Assembly: GCA_016707115.1 (NCBI GenBank) | Contig: JADJIH010000009.1 | Coordinates: 29,196-93,195, forward strand | DNA from: Ignavibacteriales bacterium | GTDB lineage: Bacteria; Bacteroidota; Ignavibacteria; Ignavibacteriales; Ignavibacteriaceae | Direction of reading: 5' to 3' | Length of the DNA: 64,000 bases | Part shown: positions 53,236 through 61,425 of the stretch, piece after piece | How the letters are laid out: every line of letters starts with the position of its first letter | Position numbering within the stretch: the first letter of the stretch is position 1 | The notes under the pieces: model-generated | What the model was told of the DNA's origin: nothing | Database searches by the model: none | The model's input: only the letters and a program-made list of their open reading frames with translations | Translations under genes and position numbers: made by a program

Positions 53236-53317
53236 TGTCACATTGAGCTTGTCAAAATGTGACTTATCCTAAATCTAATTCAGTCTTCGACAGTTCGCCG
53301 CGGCGAACAGACTGACA
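53236..53317. repeat. Two adjoining TGTCA-type palindromic repeats
   Basis: The first unit (53236-53264) has TGTCACATT and AATGTGAC arms. The second (53280-53317) has CAGTCTTCGACAGTTCGCC followed by GCGGCGAACAGACTGACA and is a close copy of 37691-37730. Together they occupy most of the gap before the MFS gene, leaving little room for its promoter. Confidence 0.82.
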
Positions 53318-53331
53318 AAATCCATAATATT

Positions 53332-54833
53332 ATGAACACAAAAGAACTTTCTCTCAAACCTCAGCCATCATCTTTTTTAAGATGGAGTGCATTGCTTCTA
53401 ATAAGTTTAGCAATGATGGGCAACTATTATATTTACGATAGTATTAGTCCGCTTGCAGACTTATTAAAGACGCAGCTTGGATTTTCAGATTCCAATATTG
53501 GATTGCTGAATGCAATTTATTCTTTTCCCAATATTATAATGGTTCTAATCGGCGGATTGCTGATAGATAGAATCGGTACAAAAACATCTGTATTAATATT
53601 TACTGCACTCATTATGATGGGCTCGATAGTAACTGCAATTACAGGTAATATATGGATGATGTCAGCCGGCAGATTAATTTTTGGACTTGGTGCCGAATCA
53701 ATGATAGTCGCAATCACAACAATTATTGCGCGTTGGTTCAGAGGTAAAGAATTATCTTTTGCATTTGGTCTTAATCTAACAGTTGCCAGATTGGGTTCAT
53801 TCCTTGCACTCAATTCACCAAGTTGGGGAAAAAGTTTGTATGAATATTGGCAATCACCCTTATGGATAACTGTTGCAGGCGGAGTATTTGCATTTATTTG
53901 TATCGGAGTTTATTTCTTTTTAGACATCTATGCAAGTAAGAATTATGATTTACCAAAAGAGGGCGAACAGGATGCAATTTTACTTTCCGATATTTTAAGA
54001 ATTAAAGAAAGAACAAGATGGTTTCTCTTTGCTGGAATATCATTAGTTGTAATAATTCTAACTATTGTTTCACCTGATAACTGGGCCATATATCTAATAG
54101 CTTTAATAGTTGCAATGTTAGTTCTCTTTCTCAAAGCAAAATCATTTTCAACATCATTCTGGTATATAACTGCACTTTGCGTTACATTTTATTCGGCAAT
54201 GTTTCCTTTCCAAACATTTGCAATTAAATTTTTCAAGAAGCTCATGGAACATCAAGAGAGGTTGGCGGAAATCTATCGAGCATTTTAACACTTGCTGCAA
54301 TGATATTTACTCCATTATTTGGTTTACTTGCGGACAAGATTGGTAAAAGATCTTTGTTAATGATGTTCGGATCATTATTAATTATTCCTGTTTATTTAAT
54401 GATGGCTTATCAATTTGGTAAACCTGAAGTTATGAATGAAAGTGACTTTATAAATATTACAATATCATTTTTTGATATTGATGCTGCAATTCCGATTTAC
54501 CTAATCTTACCAATGGCAATGATGGGAATTGCATTTTCACTCATTCCCGCAGTTATGTGGCCCTCTGTTGCAATCATTGTTGACTCTTCCAAACTTGGAA
54601 CCGCCTACGGATTAATGACAATGATTCAGAATATTGGTTTGTTTGGGTTTAATTTGTTAATAGGTTTTGCAAATGATTATTCTGGTGCAAGCGCAACAAA
54701 TCCTGGCGGCTATACTCCTGGGATGTGGATTTTTTCTACACTTGGGTTTTTAGGTTTACTGTTTGCATTTCTACTTAGAAAATCGGAAACGGGACCGCAT
54801 GCACACGGTCTTGAAAAAGGGATGGCCAAATAG
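53332..54833 (+). pseudogene. MFS transporter (MFSD1-like), one frameshift
   Basis: The first frame (53332-54288) covers about seven membrane segments and the second (54300-54833) the rest. One T missing from the run at 54229-54233 explains the break: restored, the chain reads FFQEAHGTSREVGG across the junction and totals 500 residues. NYYIYDSISPLADLLK and YSFPNIIMVLIGGLLIDRIG resemble the first helices of MFSD1-type carriers; animal MFSD1 exports dipeptides from lysosomes. Its place after pepD supports a peptide or amino-acid substrate, which is inference. A homopolymer sequence error is more likely than gene loss. Confidence 0.8.
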
Positions 54834-54888
54834 TTTTTTAATTAACTTCGGCAGGGGATGAAATTCAATTCATCAATTTGGAGAGAAA

Positions 54889-55674
54889 ATGAAAAAATTT
54901 TCTGTTGTTCTGTTTGTTATTGTTCTGTTAAGTAATACGTCTTTAGTTAAAGCTCAATCAGCTTGTTGCGGTTTGGATATACTTGGTGGAATGCTTCTTG
55001 AATCAGGTATTTATGGTGGATATGGAGCTCAGCAGTTCTCAGCAAAAGGATTTAATGATTACATAAAAGTATATAATGACAACCGACCTGCACTAACTAA
55101 AACAATGGATGATTTCGGATTTACGCATGGATGGAAGGTTGGCGCAAATCTTTTGCAAATTCAAGATGATGATATGCTGTATGGTTTAAACTTTTTTTAT
55201 CAGCAAACACAAGAAAAACATGAAGCCACTGCAACTTTAACAAATAATATTCCTGCAAAAAGGGAATATGCTCTTACGCTTATTTCATACGGATTTGGAA
55301 TTTCTTTTTCATATGTAATGAGTAACAGTTTTGATTTAAAAATTGCAGATATTAAAATGAACTGGAATAATGCAAAACTGATAAACAAATACACTGAGGG
55401 AACAAATCCAACAACAGAGCAAACCTTAAAATCACCTGAATCCAGCATAGGCGGGCAAATTAGCACTGGTTTAGTGTATTATCCATTCCCACCATATATT
55501 TCCCTTGAAGCCAATGTTGGTTACTCTTACTTTACAATAGATCAAATGCAATTTGAAAGCGGTCAATATCTTGCGCAGAATGAAAACAGCAACGAACTGA
55601 TGGAAAATTTTATTGATGGTGGAGGATTCTTTGCATTTGCTCAATTAAATATTGCAATACCAATTTTTCAATAA
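54889..55674 (+). CDS. Secreted outer-membrane barrel-like protein
   Basis: 261 residues with GGAGAG before the ATG. Signal peptide to about residue 22 (KAQSACCG). The mature part begins CCGLDILGGMLLESGIYGGYGAQQFSAKGFNDYI and continues as amphipathic strands (GLNFFYQQ, LTLISYGFGISFSY, GGQISTGLVYYPFPPYISLEANVGYSYF) with an end strand FFAFAQLNIAIPIF. This suggests an 8- to 10-strand barrel. The next gene, nine bases downstream, encodes a paralogue. Function unknown. Confidence 0.62.
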   Translation: MKKFSVVLFVIVLLSNTSLVKAQSACCGLDILGGMLLESGIYGGYGAQQFSAKGFNDYIKVYNDNRPALTKTMDDFGFTHGWKVGANLLQIQDDDMLYGLNFFYQQTQEKHEATATLTNNIPAKREYALTLISYGFGISFSYVMSNSFDLKIADIKMNWNNAKLINKYTEGTNPTTEQTLKSPESSIGGQISTGLVYYPFPPYISLEANVGYSYFTIDQMQFESGQYLAQNENSNELMENFIDGGGFFAFAQLNIAIPIFQ

Positions 55675-55682
55675 GCAGGATT

Positions 55683-56437
55683 ATGACTAAACTATTTCAA
55701 AAAATATTATTTCTGATTCTGATTTTTACTTATCCAATTCTACCACAATCATTTGGATTTGGTTGTTTGGGTTTTGTAGGTGGTTTTGGCGGTTTCAGTT
55801 ACCAGCAGTATAATGCTGATGGTCTTAATAGATATGTAGCAAACTTCAATTCGAGTTATTCTGAATATATAGACAACGATATGAGCGAATTCAGTAAAGC
55901 TACCGGTTATAGAGTTGGTGTAAATGTTTTTCGTGCAAAGTTTAGTGGATTTTTGTTACTGCAAAAGGTTTTTATCAACAATTACTTGAAGATCATTCAG
56001 CGCGGGTTTATCAAACAGCCATTGGAATTGATTATGAATATGACTTAAAAATAAAAAGTTGGGGAGTTGGTGCAGATATTGGAATTCCTGTTACAGATTT
56101 TTTAAGCTGGAAAATTCTTGATGGTAGTATTATTGTTAATAGCGCCCGCTTTACCGAAACTATAAATTCATCCCAGGGTACATCTGTTAAGAAATATGAT
56201 AATGATGAAACTGAAATAGGTTATTCTATAGGAACCGGATTTATATTTGAAATCATTAAAGATTATATCAGTCTTGAAGGTGCCGCAAGTTATTCTCAGC
56301 TTACTATTGATAAAATGAAAGCTGATGATGGTTCTGGTTATCTTGAATTTAATGCCCAGACTGGAAGTACAGATAAATTTATTAATTTTGGCGGATTTAA
56401 TGCAGTTATACAATTGAATGTAGGTTTTCCACTTTAA
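55683..56437 (+). pseudogene. Paralogous outer-membrane barrel gene, one frameshift
   Basis: Signal peptide about 1-20, then GFGCLGFVGGFGGFSYQQYNADGLNRYV, parallel to the mature start of the previous gene. One T is missing from the run at 55950-55954. Restored, it reads FSGFFVTAKGFYQQLLEDHSA and continues to a stop at 56435-56437, giving 251 residues ending NAVIQLNVGFPL. It is probably intact in the organism. A pair with the upstream gene, function unknown. Confidence 0.7.
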
Positions 56438-56450
56438 TCAGAGGAGTAAA

Positions 56451-57419
56451 ATGAAAAAATTATCAAAACTTGATTCTGCATCTGCAATTGCAATACGTGA
56501 TTGTATGGGTGCAAAGAAAAATGAAAAAATTCTTGTTATTACAGATGAGATCAAAAGAGAAATTGGAATTTCACTTCACGAAAATGCTGTAAGATTAGGT
56601 TTTGAATCTCTGCTTGTTGAAATGAAATCCGGAAAAATAAATGGTGAAGAACCTTCTGATATTGTTGCAGATCTTATGCAAAAATATAATGTAGTGTTTT
56701 GTCCAACCGCAAAATCTTTAACTCATACAGATGCCAGAAGAAGCGCATCCGCTAAAGGTGTACGCATTGCTACTTTTCCAGGAATAACAAAAGAAGTTAT
56801 GATTCGCGGAATGAATGCGGATTATAAAAAAATATCTGCTCTAACTGTTAAACTCCAGAAAATATTAGAAACAGGAAAAGAAATTCGTGTTACTGCACCC
56901 GCGGGAACAGATATAACATTTTCTATTGCAGGAAGAAAAGCCTATGCCAGCAAAGGATTATTTCATGCAAGCGGCGAAAGTGGAAATCTTCCGACTGGTG
57001 AAGCATTCCTCGCACCCGTAGAAGGATCATCAAACGGAGTTTTTGTTGTGGATGGTTCAATGGCAGGCTTAGGCTTGATAAAAAATGCCAATATTAAGAT
57101 TGAAGTTGAAAATGGTTATGCCACAAAAATTACCGGCGGAACTCTTGCAAAAAAATTAAAAGTAATGTTAGATAAAGTTGGAAAAGATGCTCGTAATATT
57201 GCAGAGTTTGGAATCGGCACAAATGATTCCGCAAAACTTAGTGGAGTTTTACTTGAAGATGAAAAAGTTATGGGTACAATTCACATCGCACTTGGTAACA
57301 ATGTTTCTATGGGAGGAAGTGTAAATGTTCCAATTCATTTAGATGGTGTTGTTAAAAAACCAACAGTCTGGATGGACTCTAAAATGCTAATGAAAGACGG
57401 AAAACTTTTAGTGAAATGA
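56451..57419 (+). CDS. Leucyl aminopeptidase-like protein (M29/NicX superfamily)
   Basis: 322 residues with AGAGGAG upstream. KNEKILVITDEIKREIG near residue 22, then a C-terminal half with the family signature EFGIGTNDSAKLSGVLLEDEKVMGTIHIALG and VPIHLDG, which supplies the Glu, His and Asp metal ligands of M29-type aminopeptidases and their NicX relatives. It probably trims N-terminal residues from peptides, in keeping with the peptide genes upstream. It lies 13 bases after the barrel pair, so an operon is likely. Confidence 0.8.
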   Translation: MKKLSKLDSASAIAIRDCMGAKKNEKILVITDEIKREIGISLHENAVRLGFESLLVEMKSGKINGEEPSDIVADLMQKYNVVFCPTAKSLTHTDARRSASAKGVRIATFPGITKEVMIRGMNADYKKISALTVKLQKILETGKEIRVTAPAGTDITFSIAGRKAYASKGLFHASGESGNLPTGEAFLAPVEGSSNGVFVVDGSMAGLGLIKNANIKIEVENGYATKITGGTLAKKLKVMLDKVGKDARNIAEFGIGTNDSAKLSGVLLEDEKVMGTIHIALGNNVSMGGSVNVPIHLDGVVKKPTVWMDSKMLMKDGKLLVK

Positions 57420-57428
57420 ATAAAGCTC

Positions 57429-57504
57429 AATGTTAAAGGCTCAATGAATTTTTTTCAATATCTTTTTTTATTGATCCGCCTCGGCGGATTGAGCATTTAG
57501 CATT
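57429..57504. repeat. Nested palindromic repeat with TCCGCC..GGCGGA core
   Basis: Outer arms AATGTTAAAGGCTCAAT (57429-57445) and ATTGAGCATTTAGCATT (57488-57504) pair imperfectly; an inner hairpin ATCCGCC-TC-GGCGGAT lies at 57474-57489. The inner core recurs inside the T9SS cargo gene at 34415-34429. Confidence 0.75.
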
Positions 57505-57580
57505 TTAAAACTCTCTTTCCTATAAAAATAGCTTTAATTATCTTTACAACAACGAAAAATATTTTAAGGATTACGGATAG

Positions 57581-58143
57581 ATGTCAATATTGCCAATCAC
57601 GGTCTGTGGTGATAAGATATTAAGAAAAAAGCAGCACAAGTTTCGAAGGTTGATAACAAGATCATTAAGCTAATTGCAGATATGTTTGAAACGATGCACA
57701 ATGCGAATGGAATCGGACTTGCAGCAAATCAGGTTGGAGCTAACAAACAAATTTTTGTTGTAGATATTTCCGTTGCTGAAGGTTATGAAGATGCAAAACC
57801 ATTGGTTCTTATTAATCCAAAAATTATTGCAAAGTCTGAAGAAACAATTAGCTACGAAGAAGGGTGTTTAAGTATTCCCGATCAGCGTGAAGAAGTTATT
57901 CGACCAAAAATGATTAAGATACAATATCAGGATGCAGATTTAAAAACTCAAACAATTGAAGCAGATGATTTACTTGCAAGAGTGATGCAGCATGAGTTTG
58001 ATCATTTGCAAGGTGTTTTATTTACCGATCTTGTTGATGAAGAAACAAAAAAGAGATTAAAAAAGCCGCTTAATAAAATAAAAAATCGAAAAGTTGAAGT
58101 GGCTTATCCAATCAGTTCTTCTGCAGATTATCAGATTTTGTAA
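57581..58143 (+). CDS. def: Peptide deformylase, one frameshift near the 5' end
   Basis: The three deformylase motifs are intact: GIGLAANQVG, EGCLSIP with the metal Cys, and QHEFDHLQG with both histidines and the catalytic Glu. The N-terminus starts at the ATG at 57581 (MSILPITVCGDKILRKK), but one A is missing from the run at 57625-57630. Restored, it reads KAAQVSKVDNKIIKLIADMF and gives 187 residues. It removes the formyl group from nascent proteins. The gene is essential in most bacteria, so I treat the break as a sequence error. fmt follows 15 bases later, the usual arrangement. Confidence 0.88.
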
Positions 58144-58158
58144 TATTGCTAAAGGTGA

Positions 58159-59060
58159 GTGATGAAAATTGTTTTTATGGGCACTCCGGATTTTGCTATC
58201 CCTTCATTAAAAATTCTTATTCAAAACAATCATAGTATTATTGCAGTTGTTACTACTCCAGATAAAGAGCGGGGAAGAGGACAAAAAATTACTTTTACTG
58301 CGGTAAAACAATTTGCAATTGAGAACAACATTCCCGTTTACCAACCAGAAAAACTGAAAGGCAACAACGAATTTGTTGAACAAATGAAAGGTCTCAATCC
58401 AGATTTATTTGTTGTGGTTGCATTTAGAATATTACCAAAAGAGGTTTTTGAAATTCCTAAGTACGGTTCTTTTAATTTACACGGTTCATTTCTTCCAAAG
58501 TATCGAGGTGCTGCACCAATTCAATGGGCATTGATAAATGGAGATACTGAAACTGGCTTAACAACATTTAAACTCGCAGAAAAAGTAGATACAGGTAATA
58601 TCTATCTTCAGGAAAAAGTTACAATAAATTCTGATGATAATTTTGAAACTTTACACGATAGAATGAGTTTGATTGGGGCTGAAATAGTAATACAGACTGT
58701 TAATCTAATTGCATCTGGTAATTACGAATTACAGCAACAGAATGATTCTCTTGCATCACCTGCACCAAAAATCACAAAAGAAATTTGTTTGATTGATTTC
58801 AAAAAACAGCCGAAGAAATTCATAATCTTATTCGCGGATTATCTCCGCATCCTGTTGCTTACTTTTTGCATAACAATAAAGTAATAAAAATTTATAAAAC
58901 GGAAATTGTTAAGGAATGAAACTTAAACCTTCTGAGTTCCATCAAACCAAAACAGAACTTTTAATTGGCTGTGGAAAAGATGCTTTGCATTCTTGAAATA
59001 CAGCAGGAAGGAAAGAAGCGAATGAATGTTGAAGAATTTTTAAGAGGGTTTAGAGTTTAG
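58159..59060 (+). CDS. fmt: Methionyl-tRNA formyltransferase with disrupted C-terminal part
   Basis: The formyl-transfer domain is intact: MGTPDFAIPSL at the start, then TTPDKERGRGQK, NLHGSFLPKYRGAAPIQWALI with the catalytic Asn and His, and KVDTGNIYLQ. The C-terminal tRNA-binding domain is spread over three frames: a missing A at 58801-58806, a missing A near 58915, and one surplus (or two missing) bases near 58990. Joined, it reads AEEIHNLIRGLSPHPVAYF, then MKLKPSEFHQTKTELLIGC and EFLRGFRV. It formylates initiator Met-tRNA and is coupled to def. Three indels in 200 bases of an important gene suggest poor sequence here. Confidence 0.87.
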
Positions 59061-59084
59061 CTTTCTTGGGAATGGACAAATTAT

Positions 59085-59840
59085 TTATTGAGCCTTAAAC
59101 AAGTTAATTGTATAATCAAGTAATTTAATGTTTCCATATTCACCGTGGCCAGGAACAACAATTTTAACATCCGGATATTCCTTTTAACTTTTTCAACTGT
59201 GACTGACCAATCCGCAACATTTGCATCACCTAAATAACCTTTACTTGCATCAATTTCTTTTATTAAACATCCTCCAAACATTACGTTTTCACTCGGAAAA
59301 TATCCAACTATGTTGTCTCTAGTGTGTCCTTCTCCAAAAAACTTTGCAGTAATATTTTCATCACCAACTTTTAGTATGAGTGAATCTTTAAAGCCATTTT
59401 CGGGAACAACTAAATTGTTTTCTTTTGCAAGTTCAATTGTTTTGTAATACGCGTAAGAGGGAATTTCATTTTATGAAACACTTTCAGTCCGCCTAAACAA
59501 TCGTCGTGGAAATGTGTTGGTATAATTGCGTTAATTTTGGAATGAAGCGTTTCTTTTATCCAGTTGATTAATTCTTCCGCACTTTTGTCGTTGGTTGGTG
59601 TATCGAAAATAATTGCTTCATTATTATTTCTTACGATAAGTCCGTTACAAGGAACGTTTCCAAAATCACTAGTTTGTAAAATGAAGTATGTAAAAAAGAA
59701 TTTTCTGCAATTTGGGTTACAATTAAATCATTGGATTTGTAAACCTCTTGCGGATTGAAAGCTCCCACGTTTTGAGAACTGCAATTTATAATCGTTAATG
59801 AGATTACAATTAATAATAAAGTTTTAATAATAAATTTCAT
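59085..59840 (-). pseudogene. Subclass B1-type metallo-beta-lactamase, three frameshifts
   Basis: From the ATG at 59840 it starts with a lipoprotein signal (IINCSS). Single missing bases near 59680, 59460 and 59183 split it over frames. Joined, it is about 250 residues and has every B1 zinc ligand: THFHDDCLGG (His116, His118, Asp120), GEGHTRDN (His196), MFGGCLIK (Cys221) and VVPGHGEY (His263). B1 enzymes hydrolyse beta-lactams with two zinc ions. The full active site argues that the gene is intact and the sequence faulty. Substrate range cannot be read from this; a related non-lactamase MBL is less likely given the Cys221. Confidence 0.82.
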
Positions 59841-59970
59841 CTATTTTACTCTCTCCAAATATCTACTAACTCAAACATTCCTGAAATGTGGTAATCAACC
59901 AAATAATGGTGGTAATATCCAGCTGATATTTTTTATTTTCTTAAAATAATTTAGATTTTTTTACTTAACC

Positions 59971-60367
59971 TCAATACGGCAAAGTTTCATGATCAGCAGA
60001 TTTATCTACTTCTAAAATTTCTGTAACAATGTAATTACTATTGCCGCGCCAGGGAATTGCATTTAAATATTCTTTATATCTAAGCTCAACAAACTTACCG
60101 CTGTAACGTTCTAACTTTTGTGCAATAGCATCATCAATAATGCTAAATTCAAATTCGTTGCTCTGCATTTGATTTGGATTTGGAGTTTTAAAACCTTCCT
60201 GTATAATTCTTCCTTCCCACGTTTTGAAGATGTAACCTTTCTTAACAACAAAATTTAAGTTGCCGGCTTTAACACCTTCGCCAAAAACAAAATAATAACG
60301 CCACCAAATAACGATAGCTAGAATTAAGATTAATAACGGTATTCCTATCTTTAAAAAGCTTTTTCAT
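59971..60367 (-). pseudogene. Small single-TM membrane protein of unknown function, start region frameshifted
   Basis: From the ATG at 60367 the A run right after the start has one base too many (or two too few). Past it the frame reads FLKIGIPLLILILAIVIWW, one transmembrane helix, then YYFVFGEGVKAGNLNFVVKKGYIFKTWEG and ends DHETLPY: 131 residues. Similar proteins in Bacteroidota have been labelled 6-phosphogluconate dehydrogenase, but this one has no Rossmann fold and is far too short, so I reject that name. Function unknown. Confidence 0.6.
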
Positions 60368-60512
60368 ATGAAAATCTCTGATTTGTTGAAAGCAATATTA
60401 AAACAATCAGTATTTATTACAAAATCTATACTAGCACAAGAAATATTTTAAGGTTATATAAATCAAATCCTTTTACTAACTTTACATTAAGTTTAATAAT
60501 CGATTAAGATCA

Positions 60513-61356
60513 ATGAAAAAATTATTTTTATTATCAATTCTATCTCTTGTCTTTTCACAACCAATTTTTACTCAGGATGAATTTGAAACAGATGTAGACT
60601 CAATTGGAATGGAAGTTTTTTTAATTGACGCTTACGTAAAACAAGAACCGCCGTATATTTTTATCTTATCATTCTATACAAGCGAAGTTTGTTTAAGCAA
60701 TGTTATTATAGATAACAAATATGAATATGTGGTTTCTAACGGAATCAGTGAAGCTCATTCTGCAAAGATTGATATTACTGCTCTTAAATTTTTAGATAAG
60801 AATGTAAGTTTTATAATTGAAACGATTGATTCGTCAGGCAAGAAAAGTAAATCTGAATCATTTGAATTTGATTTACCTTATGAACCAATGATAAGCGAAG
60901 GATCAAGTATCTGGACACTATGTTTATTTGCTGGTTCTGTTTTTGTTCTCCCTATGCCGGGATTAATGGATTACAGTTCTATCGGTTATTATACTCTTAC
61001 AAAGGAAATCCCAATTATTTCATTCAGATCAAAAAGGGAATTATCCTTCAGGATACGTTGCAACAGAATATACTTATAGATTTGGCGATCAGGATAATCA
61101 TTATCTAAGGTTCGGTTATAAAAAAATAATCCCAATAGATTACATCGAATATATTTCTGCAGGCGTTTCTGCTTACACAAACTTTTCGGGTCAAAATGGG
61201 TTTGCACCTGAAGTTTCGTTAGGTTGGTTTACCTTGCTTGATACATTTACATTATACACTCGGTACCGATATAATTTTAAACCCGGCGATTCAAACTCAA
61301 ACTTTCATGAGATAAATTTAGGACTTTATACCCGCTTCTTCTCTCTTTATTTATAA
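60513..61356 (+). pseudogene. Secreted barrel-like protein of unknown function, one frameshift
   Basis: Signal peptide about 1-20 (ending IFTQDE). The first frame runs to SFRSK; a surplus A in the run at 61031-61035 then breaks it. Corrected, it continues GNYPSGYVATEYTYRFGDQD, then strand-like sequence (YISAGVSAYTNFSG, FTLYTRYRYNFKPGD) to a final LGLYTRFFSLYL at 61356, 280 residues in all. The aromatic end and strand pattern suggest an outer-membrane protein. I do not recognise the family. Confidence 0.6.
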
Positions 61357-61394
61357 CGCATTGATTTCAGTCAAATGGAATGTTTTACCACTTT

Positions 61395-61410
61395 CTTATG
61401 TTTACATAAG
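61395..61410. promoter_or_regulatory. Perfect 16-base palindrome upstream of TonB receptor gene
   Basis: CTTATGT-TT-ACATAAG has perfect 7-bp arms and lies 16 bases before the ATG at 61426. It could be a repressor operator. The geometry (7+2+7) is the same as the palindrome at 26664-26679, but the sequence differs. Confidence 0.35.
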
Positions 61411-61425
61411 AAACAAAATAAATCT

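Noticed and set aside
59971..60367. Label 6-phosphogluconate dehydrogenase for the small membrane protein
   Set aside because: It has one membrane helix, about 131 residues, no nucleotide-binding motif and no dehydrogenase signature.
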